Of a stretch of 64,000 bases of DNA, positions 23,319 to 34,408 are shown piece after piece; the stretch's first letter is position 1, and each line of letters begins with the position of its first letter. Below the pieces are notes generated by a model. The model did not search any database, was not told where the DNA came from, and was given only the letters and a program-made list of their open reading frames with translations. Origin of the DNA: Clavulina sp. PMI_390 (Eukaryota > Basidiomycota > Agaricomycetes > Cantharellales > Hydnaceae); the NCBI GenBank assembly GCA_015039315.1, contig WIDE01000002.1:310001-374000 (forward strand). Direction: 5' to 3'. Both the position numbers and the translations under genes were made by a program.

Positions 23319-23502
23319 AGAAGAGCTGGACTGACCTACTGCGTGGCGGAATGGTCAGAACATGGCGCAGCCCACTTTTCATTCGCAAAAATAAGCTCCC
23401 AGCTACTGAGCTATAAACGCCTTTATTCTAGTCTAGGGGAGTGGCAGCAGGACCAATGAGTCGGGCTGTTTGGCGAAACGGGAGAGCGAGAGAGAGCGTG
23501 AC

Positions 23503-23556
23503 ACGCGGAGGTGCGTGACGTCCCATTCACTTGTCGTTCACGTCGCGTCGCGAAAA
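23503..23556 (+). promoter_or_regulatory. ACGCG / CGCGAAAA elements before the RFC subunit gene
   Basis: ACACGCGG at about 23501 contains the ACGCG core recognised by fungal MBF. CGCGAAAA at 23549-23556, one base before the start codon, matches the SBF/E2F-like core CRCGAAA. Such sites drive G1/S transcription of replication genes in yeasts, which suits a clamp-loader subunit. The assignment is by motif only, in a GC-rich region where chance hits are likely. Confidence 0.3.
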
Positions 23557-23557
23557 C

Positions 23558-25049
23558 ATGAGTTCATCGAAAGGCAAGGAACCAGAAACAGAGCCCACTC
23601 AGGCATACGAGCTTCCTTGGTGAGCTATTCTGCCTGTTGATGCGATGTGTTTGCGCCTCACAACAGCTTCACTGCCCACCAGGGTTGAGAAGTATCGACC
23701 CCAGCTACTGGAGGACATTGTAGGCAATACTGATACGATCGACAGATTGAAAGTCATAGCGAAAGATGGAAACTGCCCTCACATCATAATTTCGGTCCGG
23801 TCTCTCCCACACTGCCGCGGGTTTTTACTCTCCTTACCGTCGATCTACTTTGTAGGGAATGCCTGGCATAGGAAAGACTACAAGTATTCACTGCTTGGCC
23901 CATGCTCTTCTTGGAAATGCCTATAAAGAGGGAGTCCTGGAACTCAACGCATCTGACGAAAGGTCAGCCCCTTCCTACCACTTGAAAGAACCGAACTTGA
24001 CGAGTCATCATACTGCTAGAGGCATCGATGTTGTCCGGAACAAAATCAAAACTTTTGCCCAAAAGAAAGTCACTCTACCACCTGGGAGGCATAAAATCGT
24101 CATTCTTGACGAAGCAGACAGGTGCGCCTACCCCACTATCTCCATCATCGTAGGAAGGACTGAAATCTCCGAAGCATGACCACGGGAGCTCAACAAGCGA
24201 TGCGCCGTACGATGGAGATATATTCCAACACCACCCGCTTCGCTCTAGCTTGTAATATGTCCAATAAGATCATCGAGCCCATTCAAAGTCGCTGCGCCAT
24301 CCTCCGGTATGCGAAGCTCAAGGACGCAGAGGTCCTGAAAAGGATACTCGAAATCTGTGAGATGGAAAAGGCATGAATTCACCGCGCTTCGAGTCTTCCC
24401 CAGCTAACTTGACGAGACCATTTACAGGTTGAGTATAACGATGAGGGCCTGAAAGCTCTTATATTCACCGCCGAAGGCGATATGCGTCAAGCCATCAACA
24501 ATCTGCAGTCTACCTGGTCCGGCTTTGGTCTCGTCAGCGGGACAAATGTCTTCAAAGTATGCGATCAACCACACCCAGTGATGATCCAAGGAATGTTGCG
24601 ACACTGCGAGAAAGGAGAGATTGATGAGGCTCTCACCACCTTGAACGGGCTGTGGGACCAAGGCTATAGTGCTGTCGATATCGTCGTGACAATTTTCAGG
24701 GTTGTAAAGCAGTTTAATGAGTAAGTTATCGATCTACTTGCATTACCGTTTCTAATGTCTCCTCCCTCCAGTCTTCCCGAGTATACCAAGCTCGAGTTCA
24801 TCAAGGTACGTCCTGATCTGGTTCTGGGACTCACAGGCTCATCAAATATCTAGGAAATCGGGTGGACCCATATGCGAATATTGGAAGGAGTTGGAACCTT
24901 GCTGCAGCTGTCTGGACTGATAGCGCGATTGTGTAAACTGGTATGTAGTCGTCGCTTGTCTAATTGCGTTATAGTTCGATCTCATATCTCGCCCAACACA
25001 GAATATGAAGCCAGAGCTATTCAAGATCAAAAACACAGATGTACAATAA
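23558..25049 (+). CDS. RFC4: Replication factor C small subunit (yeast Rfc4 / human RFC2 type)
   Basis: AAA+ subunit of the RFC clamp loader, which opens PCNA and loads it on primed DNA. It starts [21 protein letters not shown] at 23558; the next exon begins [15 protein letters not shown]. Further exons carry Walker A in [44 protein letters not shown], Walker B in [10 protein letters not shown], the SRC arginine-finger motif ([16 protein letters not shown]), the sensor-2 region ([14 protein letters not shown]), and the C-terminal collar helices ([19 protein letters not shown]). The GMPGIGKT version of Walker A and the overall match are those of yeast Rfc4. It ends KNTDVQ at 25047-25049. Its stop lies 57 bp from the RNA1 stop, so the two genes converge with almost no space between them. 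Confidence 0.95.
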
Positions 25050-25106
25050 CACAGATACCTCACAATCTACTGCACCGTCCAAACAACTACGCTACGATGT
25101 GTCCGT

Positions 25107-26460
25107 CTATGCTGTGCTGATGTTTACCTTTCCCATCAAGCTCGCTAGCTCGTCTGTAGGGTCGAGTGTCGCTGGGGCGGTTAGTGACGGGGCTGGGGCT
25201 GGGGTGTCTTCTGCTTCTGCTTCCTTCTTGTCGATCTCCTCTGCCTCCTCAACCGCGGCACTCTCCTCTTCGTCGTCTTCGTCGGCATCTTCCATATCAT
25301 CTAGTTCATCTAGGGCCTCCGGAAAGCCATTCTTCTCGAGAGCATCCTTCACATTCTGAATGCATTCATCTTCTGGGTCGGCCTTGTTTCCATTGATCTC
25401 TAGCCTTGACAAACTTGGCATGTGCGTAGAAATCGCAGATGCGAGGAGATTGATCGCCCGCTTGTCAAACTCGCCATATTGAAGCCTGAGGGTCTCGAGT
25501 TTCGGCGTTGCACCGTTGTTGAGTGCTGTGGCAAGCGCGATCCCTCCCTTGGCGCTGAGCAGGCAGTCGGAGAGATTGAGCGTAAGGAGGTTCTTCCACT
25601 TTGGAAGTGCCAGTGCGACGGCCCGAGTCCCCGACTCAGTTGCGGTGTTATCCTGCAGGTCAAGGACCTCGAGGTCTGGACAATTTGCGAGCCCTGTTGC
25701 CAAAACCTGGATGCCCTCCTTATTAATTCCGTTCTGGGGCATCACCACTTCGCGAAGTGTCTTATGAGCTGCAAATGCCTCGGCAAAGAACGGTGCAGAG
25801 CCGTTCTCCAAGCGGTTCCTCCCACACACAACGACACGCAAGTTAGATTTCTTGCCCTCCTTTTCCGAGAGCTTGGCAGACTCGAGTAGTGCGTTGGCTA
25901 CAGTTGTGCCGCCCCATATGCCGAGCCCGTTATTTTGGAGCCTGAGGATGGAGAATGTGCGGTTATTTGTGAGGAAGTTGACCATCGGCTCGGCGGAGCG
26001 GCCACCGAACGCATTGTCGGATAGATCAAGCTCCACGAGAGAAGGTTTATCTATGATGATAAACTGTGAGAAACTTGACGATATACATGCATACAATGGC
26101 CTAGTGTGGGTGAATGCGTACCAACGAGAGCATCACAGAGTGCCTGGAGTGCAAGTGGAATCTCGCTAATCAGGCGACCAGTAAAGATATCCGCAAAGTC
26201 TGCGACCTTGTTATAGTTTTTATTTAGCGCGTACTCATGAGATGGCATGGCAGTACTCTCGTGCACACCTTGAGAGTATCAACCTGCTTCAGCGTTTCCG
26301 CCAGGGCCACACATGGCTCAACCCCTAGGGTATTACCACCGAAATGGATTTCTTCCACCCCTCCAGGGATATCCAAAATTTGTTTGAGATAGGGTTCGAT
26401 GTCAGCCTTGGTATCAAATTTGATTCCCTTGCCCTTGATCGAGAAGGATCGCGACGACAT
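25107..26460 (-). CDS. RNA1: Ran GTPase-activating protein (RNA1)
   Basis: Cytoplasmic GAP for Ran that maintains the Ran-GDP/GTP gradient for nuclear transport. Start MSSRSFSIKGKGIKFDTKAD at 26460. Three exons are visible: the first ends after QVDTLK, the second is VADFADIFTGRLISEIPLAL with its flanks, and the third runs from DKPSLVELDLSDNAFG to the stop at 25107. It consists of leucine-rich repeats with the RNA1 pattern: LDLSDNAFG, LRLQNNGLG (the conserved Asn tract near the Arg-finger-independent site), VVCGRNRLENGSA, VVMPQNGI, LDLQDNTAT, LNLSDCLLS. A long Glu/Asp-rich acidic segment follows (EALDELDDMEDADEDDEEES), then an Ala/Pro tail ending LASLMGKVNISTA. LRR array plus acidic tail is the standard RNA1/Rna1p architecture. 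Confidence 0.95.
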
Positions 26461-26713
26461 CGTTTCTTATGAGCTGCAGAATAGTAGGACAGTTTTATAT
26501 AAGTTAACGCCTCGATCACACCAATCGAGCGCGCCATTTGGACCCACATAAAAAATTAGAGACAAATCCTCTTGAATCAACGGAGTGGTTGGGGTATAAA
26601 GAAAATGGCAGAAGCACGTCGACTTGTCAATCCACAGTGGCGGTGTTTGCGGCTCGTCCGGCAGCGTCCGTTAGCGCGTTATAAAGAGGTCAAAATTTTG
26701 GTGCATTGGCGAG

Positions 26714-28020
26714 ATGGCATCCACCTCCACCCATCTCCTCCGTTTTTCGCGCCATGAATCTTCATATCTTATGCGGGCAGCAAGCTTTGCCTCATCGTCC
26801 TCTCGGCATCTAGCACGTCCTCAGACGCGCAGCTTTGCTTCCTCCCTTCCCCACCTCGCTCCACGTGACGACGCTACGGCGTTATCTTCTCTTGATCTGG
26901 GTGCCAGGAATACTGGCCGGATTGCCGCGAAGGACGAAAACGGGAATCCTATTGGTCGAGAGCCTGGGCCACTCTACCGCGAATGGCTGGAAGGCGAGGG
27001 CAGAGTTTTCAAGGAGGTCAAGCCGCATGAGACCAACTACATGGGAGGCGCTGTGGTATGTTTTCTTTACTTCTAGTGTACTAAATCATACACTGACGAC
27101 GGTATGTATATCCTTCAGCCGTTCCCCCTCAACCCCTCCTTCAAGCCACCACCTCCCCTCTCCGACCGCCTGAGGAATCTCATATTCACCAAATGGATGG
27201 AGAGCCCCAAGAACAACAACCCTCGAGCCCTCTCCATACGCTACGGTATCAGCATCAAGCGTGTGGAAGCTATTATTCGACTCAAGACTCACGAGCACCA
27301 ACTGAAACAGGTTAGTATTTATATGCATTTCTTTCACCACCCGAGCCTCGTTTCGCCGCGAGTGCTTCCCACTGTGATGAACAAAAATCGATTAGTCTTG
27401 AAGACATCAACATGGTTAAAACTTTAAACATGCATGGCTTTCTGAACCCTACCCTCATGGCTCTTCTCATGTTACTTGCGTGCCAGAGCTGACGACCCTT
27501 GGATATCTATAGGCAGGTACCCCCCTTCAAACAGCCTTCTCTGACGCCTTCGAGTCGGCTACGGGCGTGTACAGAGGGGTCCCAGCTCATCTACTGGACT
27601 CGAAGACCCCGCCTGAGCAGGCCAAGGATCGTGACAGTTCGCTACGCGATGATGCCGCCGCTGCCGATTACGATGCGGACTGGGAACAGCTACCAGAGCA
27701 GGATATCTCTCGTGTATACTGGGAGCCTATTGATGAAGGCGCTGTATGTTTATTTTTACTGCCACCGATAATGGATTATATACTCACCCATCTGCAACTT
27801 GTAGGCCCCCGTCGTCCCAGCCAAGCTCGATGAAGTGGCAGAGAGGAAGCTTGCTCAGCGACGTGCCCAACCTGCCCCATCGTCGGTACAAAAAGTACAC
27901 CAGACAACGTTTATCGACATTGGAGACAAGTTCTCACATACCAACTCCAAAGTCAAGAAGACTGATCCCCGTTTCCGTGGACCTCTGTGGAAACCTGGCT
28001 TCGCATCTACTGCATCATAG
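26714..28020 (+). CDS. MRPS35: Mitochondrial small-subunit ribosomal protein mS45 (Bot1/Mrps35 type)
   Basis: Fungal-specific component of the mitochondrial small ribosomal subunit (family 'eukaryotic mitochondrial regulator', Bot1p in fission yeast). It starts MASTSTHLLRFSRHESSYLM at 26714, with an Arg/Ser-rich presequence (SSSRHLARPQTRSFASSLP). Exon 1 continues to KPHETNYMGGAV. Exon 2 starts PFPLNPSFKPPPPLSDRLRN and carries the most conserved block, NNPRALSIRYGISIKRVEAI with IRLKTHEHQLK. Later exons hold FSDAFESATGVYRGVPAHLL, the acidic DADWEQLPEQDISRVYWEP, and KLDEVAERKLAQRRA, ending FRGPLWKPGFASTAS. Exon borders for the middle intron cluster (27311-27520) were judged by eye. The family assignment rests on the ALSIRYGISIKRVEAI block and the leader. 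Confidence 0.85.
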
Positions 28021-28210
28021 TACATTCATAGTTATAATACGCATTCAATTATATTTGCATTACCCCAGTATCAGAGCTATCGCTGTTGCCATTTGAGAAG
28101 GAGTGTACCTTGTGAGCAAGTTTCTTGTGCCACCCATGTGCGTCAAGCCGAAGTCGAACATGTTGTTCAACCTCACCTTGCCGGACCAGCACCCTTGATC
28201 TTCACGAGCC

Positions 28211-31200
28211 ATGGCTGATGACCATGGCTCACAGCACCCCGTCGTAGCACTGGTGCGGGCAGCGTTCTCAGTTGCTTGTGAGGCAGATCACGTCAATCGT
28301 ACAAAGTGGCAGGTTGCTGATGACGATTATGCAGTCTGGATACTAGCCTGGACTCGCACCGTGGTTGCGTTCTGCACGATCACCATCCCCCGCTTCGTTT
28401 ACTCCGTGCTTTCGTACTCTCTTACCCTCAGAGTAAGCGTATTGTAGCCTTTCATGAGCTCGTGGTAGCTCACACAAACCTTTGTGTAGCTCGACTTCAC
28501 CTCTCTAGCCCTCCTATTCGTGTTCTCTGGAGTTGCCCTCACATTTTTCATTCGTTATCGCTATCTCAACAGCTACTGTAAGTCTTCGTATATGCCCTTT
28601 CTGTGCTCCATCTGAGCATCTCACTGGGACCCCTTGCTAGCTACTTTGAGGGAGGTGCCTTTGGCCAAACCTAACGCGGTGGAGCTTCATCCGGATATTC
28701 AGGCAGACCACCGGCCACGCGACTTCCATAATTACCTGGATGAGTTCCTTCTTGCAGTTCGAGTCTTTGGTTTTCTGGAGAAACCGGTCAGTCATCCCAC
28801 ACTGCCCCTATGACGTTGATACGCCTAAAACTCGTCGCTCTTCATTAATTATGCGTGTGTAGGTGTTCGCCGAACTTGCCCGCCATCTCCAAACTCGTCG
28901 TCTCATAGCGGGAGACACTTTGCAGCTTGACCAAGACAAAAATTTTTATTGTGTTGTGGATGGACTGGTCCAAGTGTACGCCCGAACCGATGACCAGCAG
29001 CAGGCTTCTGAAGAGTGGCTGGGGGAGGACCTGAATGGCTATCACCTCCTCAACGAGGTGGGGAGCGGTGGAACACTCTCCAGCTTATTCACCATTCTCA
29101 GTCTGTTCACTGAGAATGTTCATCTGGCCTGGCCAGATCCTGACCAAGAGATGGATGAGGACATGCCAGTCCCGATACCAGCTGGCACGAATGGTCGTCC
29201 TGATGGTGTCGGACGCTCGAGAGCGAATTCGGATATCTCCCAACTAGATCTCACACAGGAAGTCTCTCTAGAGCGCGAAGTACGCTTGCGTGACTTCACC
29301 CGCATCAACAACTCATTGTCATCCGCTTCTATTTCGTCCAATAATTCGACCGTACACGGGTTCCCTAACACACCTGGCAGCGCCCGTCCCTCATACTCCA
29401 TGCCATCCTCGAGACCCGGATCGCGCTTTGGTCCTCTCAGCTCGGGCAATGAATCACCACAAAGAAGTGGCAATGAATCAAGAAGAGAATTCCGCTCTCG
29501 GCCTTCCCGACAGCCGACAATGCCTGCAGGACTGGAGAGCATTGGTGGGTCGATAGCAAGGGCTACTGTGGATACTACGTTGGCTGTGATTCCTGCTGGT
29601 TCGTGGATACATACCTTGAGATCAGCCTCCCACTCCTAACGTTATTTATCCAGAGGCTTTCCGAAGGCTGACTTCCAAGCACCCGAAGAGTACAGCCCAC
29701 ATCATACAATAAGTATTGTCATTTCAATGTCTATTTGCTCATCCTGACATTGCTTTTGCTTTTCTCCACAGTGATTCTCTCTAGATTCTCTCGTGTCACA
29801 TTCAATGTTGCACACAAATACCTCGGATTAACTACAGAGCTGCTGAGAACCGAAAAAGCTGTCAATGAGCTTTCAAAGCATCCCCTTCCAGCAGAGTTCT
29901 ACCAAGGCGGTGGGATGCAACGACTTCGCCAACGCTTTGCGCCAGACCCTCAAAGTGAAACTGATATGCCTCTACCTACTGAAGAAGCCCCAGACTACTT
30001 CACTAGCAAATCACCAGCCAACGAGGCGAAAACTCCCAAACCCCAGAAGACCGTTTTCACATCGCTTCCTACTGCTTCTCCCCTCCAATCCCCTCTCAGC
30101 CCTTTCCGTCCACGGTCTCAAGTAAATGCAGGTGATCTACTCAGCATGGCTGGAAGTACATCGAATGGCATGCGATCTTTCCCTCGTACGACCAGCTCGC
30201 TCTTTGTGCCCTCTCATAACGCCCGCTCGCGCAGCACAACACAAACCTCATTCGGACGTCCTTCACGCGATAATCTGCGAAGGACCACTACCAGTGATTT
30301 TGACCTGAAAGACGGTGTCATGGACTGCATTGCCAAAAGCATTGGACTCATCCAACCCCCTATTAGTGGGGTGGGATCGCCAGAAGCGTCGCCGGCCCTC
30401 GCGCCCACCGACCCCATATATGGTGGTGGTGGGTACGGATTCGGATCATTCAGCTCACTATCGTTGATTAGTGCAGACGACGCGTCCAGCATGACCGGTG
30501 CATCGTCCATGTTTGGAAGAAACGAAGTTATTGAGAATGAAGTGGAAATTTTGTTCTTCAAGGCCGGTGACATGCTTGTGCAAGCGGGCGAACGTAATGG
30601 AGGTATGTATTTGACGGTATGTATTGACCAGGGAAACACTCATAGTTGAATTTTAGGCCTATTCTACATCATTGACGGCTTCCTTGACGTTTCTATACCA
30701 ATGGATGAGTCGGAGGTGACCTCCAAGCCCAATGTCGTCGATGATTGGGAAGAGGAAGATCCATCACCGTTCTCAGCTCGTCGCTCACCTCGATTAAGCA
30801 CCCCTAAACTTGCTCGTACCGCCTCCAGTGATCCTCAGGGCAAGCAGCACAAGGTCTCTAAGCACCTGTTCACGGTGAAGAACGGAGGCATTGCAGGCTA
30901 TTTCTGTTCGTTGTTCGCTGCCCCCTGTGATCGGGCGAAGCTGATATTTTGATTATCTAGCGTCGCTCTCCGGAATTGCCTCATATGTGGACATTCGAGC
31001 CAAGACGGACACTTATGTTGGCTTCCTCTCTCATAGCGCTCTTGAACGGTTGTTGGAGAAACGGCCCATTGTCCTGCTGACATTAGCTAAGCGGCTTATC
31101 TCCCTTCTCTCCCCTCTCGGTGAGGCTTCTTCGGGATCAAATACTCTCCGGGATTTGCGTCACTAATGATTTTGTTGTCCAGTTCTTCAAATCGACGCGT

Positions 31201-34029
31201 CCCTGGATTGGATGCAGGTTGATGCTGGCCAAGTCCTGTGGCGCCCAGAGGATGCAAGCGACTCCTTCTATATTGTCATCAATGGTCGGCTACGAGATCT
31301 AGCAGAGAAGAATAATAGCGTGTCAATCATTGGAGAGTATGGCCAGGGTGCGTCCATTATTATTCGCCAGTATGTAGCCTGTGGCTTAGCATGCGATGTC
31401 TCTTACAGGAGACACCGTGGGCGAGCTGGACGTGATCACAAGTTCCAAGAGAAGCACAACTCTCCATGCGATTCGTGACTCGGAGCTGGTTCGCATGCCC
31501 GTGACGCTTTTCAACGCGATCTCTGTGCGGTGAGTACTGTGGATTAAGCTAGCATTGCTAAATACTGATATCATCTCCTAGAAACCCGAGAACAACCATA
31601 CAGTAAGTTTTGTAGCTCTGACAAGCTTCTCTAGTCGACTCACGTATATTCCCTCAGGCTCCTCCGCTTGATCGCCACCCGAGTTCGCGACACTGCCGCA
31701 GAGCCCGATAAAGTCAAAGAGAAGGGATCCAACCTCAATCTCAAAACGGTTGCCATTTTGCCATCCTCCAAGCACGTCCCGGTTGCAGACTTTGCCAAAA
31801 AGCTGCAAACTGCGCTAGAGGATAACGGAGCTCCGACCTCTTACCTCACCCAGGCAGCGGTCACCAGTCATCTAGGCAGGCATGCGTTCACGAAGATGGG
31901 CAAGCTGAAAGTTGCGAACTGGCTGGCAGATCTCGAGCAGCGTTATAGGATTTTGCTTTATGTTGCTGATTCGGCTGCCAGTTCACAGTGGACTCAGACG
32001 TGCATTCGCCAGGTGAGACCGCAACACCCAAATAATGTCTTTATTTGACGTTGAAAGTTCTAATGTGATATTAGGCGGACTTCATTCTTGTCGTTGGAAT
32101 GGGTGATGATCCTACAATCGGGGAGTACGAAAGAATTTTGCTCTCGGCGAAAACTACAGCGCGCAAGGAGCTGGTTTTACTGCATCCCCAGCGGTTTGTG
32201 GTTCAAGGATCGACGCGAGAATGGCTCAAGGTATGATCTTGGTTAGACACAATACCAGGAATCTTATTCTTGCTCTAAAGCTACGACCGTGGATATATGC
32301 GCACTTCCATGTTGAGATGCCGGTATGATCCTTGTTCTTATCCTCGTTGACAACTCATAATTGAGCTCATTTTCTCAATAGGGTCTCATCATTCCTAAAG
32401 TATCACCTTCGTTCGATATTCCTGACCCTGCAGCTGTCCTTGCCCTCAAGAAGCTTCGTAGCGAGGTCAAAACTCGAATCGACAAGTATCGAGCTGCGTT
32501 TGAGCCCCCGCACCCTCAGCGTCCTCCCCATTCAAACGACTTTGCCCGTTTGGCTAGAAGGCTTTGTGGCAAATCGTTCGGTATCGTGTTAGGTGGGGGC
32601 GGGGCGCGTGGTATATCGCATTTGGTATGGAATATTCGCTGCCTTGTGCTATCCACCTCACTGATGGCTTCTTCAGGGTGTCCTCCGCGCACTGGAAGAG
32701 GAAGGCATCCCAATCGATCAAATCGGCGGTACCAGTATTGGAGCCTTCGTCAGTGGTCTCTACGCTTGTGAGGGAGACCTTATCTCTTCCATTGGTCGAG
32801 CGAAGCAGTTCAGCCGACGTATGGGTAACGTGTGGAGAATCCTGTCGGATCTAACGTATCCTATTGTCGCCTACACCACTGTATGTCCTTTCATAATGAA
32901 GCCTCACTCATTCGATTCCGCTCTAACCTTGGATTGTAGGGGCACGAGTTCAACCGATCCATCTATAAGGTAAGCACAGATCCCACATGTCGTTACTAAT
33001 TGATTACCTTATTTAAACGCTGCTACAGGCTTTCTATGACACTCATATCGAAGACATGTGGCTCCCATACTTCTGTAATACCACCAACATCCTCACTTCG
33101 ACAAACGCGATTCATACTTCTGGATATGCGTGGCGTTATATTCGTAAGCAACATCAATTCGTAACTCTAACTGGAGCCGGCTGATGTGCGATGTATAGGT
33201 GCCTCGATGACACTCGCTGGTCTTTTACCCCCATTGGCTGATAACGGGAACGTGTTGGTCGACGGAGGATACAGTATGTTTTCTTTATTATTCCGTTCCC
33301 TTCTTTCATGCTGATGGTTATTCGTCTCTAGTGGACAATCTTCCTGTGTGTAGCTACCTACCCAATGTTTATTAGACTGTACTGATCTTGTCCAACAGGT
33401 GACCACCATGGCCTCTATGGGTGCTAGCACGATCTTTGCTGTGGATGTTGGCGCGGTGAGTAATCTCGATCCCTATAGTCTTGACGCCTGCTCACTCATC
33501 GTGTCCACACTAGGTTGATGACACAACGCCTCGCAACTTTGGAGACAGCGTTTCAGGATGGTGGCTGCTTTTCAATCGTTTCAATCCGTTTGCTGGAAAC
33601 CCGAACATTCCCGTCGTCGCTGAGATCCAATCTCGACTCGCATAGTTCGTACCCACTTCCACTTCCGTAAGCCACAGTATGGAGCTGATGGTTTTCGTTC
33701 CTTAGTGTCTCGAGTGTGACAACACTAGAAAACGCGAAGGTCATGAAAGACTGCTGGTACATGCCTATGCCTGTGCAAGATGTGCGTGTTATTCTTGACT
33801 CTCCTTGATGAACCCGACGCTGATATATCTATGCTCGGCCCAGTATGGCACTCTCCAATTCAATAAGTATGAGGAGATCATGGAAATCGGCTATAAGCAA
33901 GGCAAGAAGCTGCTCGCGGAGTGGAAAGAAGCCGGTACACTGCCGAGCGGGTTTGAGGAAGGGTATGAGCTGGCTGGTATGGATGAGAAGAAGAAGAAGG
34001 GGAGAAGTTTGAGGAGAAACTCAATTTGA
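28211..34029 (+). CDS. NTE1: Lysophospholipase NTE1 (neuropathy target esterase, patatin family)
   Basis: ER-bound serine esterase that deacylates phosphatidylcholine and lysophosphatidylcholine. More than fifteen exons. The N-terminus ([20 protein letters not shown]) precedes transmembrane segments ([18 protein letters not shown], then [20 protein letters not shown]). Cyclic-nucleotide-binding-like domains follow: [20 protein letters not shown]; a second begins at [20 protein letters not shown]; a third has [20 protein letters not shown] and [10 protein letters not shown]. Long Ser/Pro-rich linkers separate them (29150-29620, 30000-30500). The patatin domain has the oxyanion loop [14 protein letters not shown], the nucleophile serine in [14 protein letters not shown] (about 32736), and the catalytic Asp in VLVDGGYMDNLP. 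It ends [13 protein letters not shown]. One exon in the DGG region is only about 14 nt (near 33332-33345). Confidence 0.95.
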
Positions 34030-34408
34030 ATGCCGCGCTTTTCTTTACCTGGCTCGATCCAAGGAGGCCTCTTGTTATCCAGTGTTTTATCACTCGTTAA
34101 GCTTGTGTCCGACGTTGGTAGAATACTACTCTGTGGCAAGAGCTAGCGTGAGAACCGAGCAGTCAATGGAAACCCCCAACCCGAGCCACAACCACGTCTC
34201 CGCACGCGTAGTTCAACGCATCTCGGCGTCAATATCCGAGAAATCGGAATGCCCGAGGCTGCATGTGGTCCTATTTGTGACGCAGTCAGAGTGCGGCTCT
34301 TCATCCTCCGCAGACGTCCGCTGCCCTTGAAGTCTCTCATCTCCGATTGTTGTCTTCTCCGCATTTGCCAATTTCCATTAGTTTCCCCTTTCTCTCCCTC
34401 TCCCAACA
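34030..34408. other. Intergenic region NTE1 / amidohydrolase
   Basis: 379 bp between tandem plus-strand genes; it should hold the NTE1 3' UTR and the amidohydrolase promoter. The last about 80 bp before the next ATG are pyrimidine-rich (CCCCTTTCTCTCCCTCTCCC), the usual composition just upstream of basidiomycete start codons. Nothing else is evident. Confidence 0.5.
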
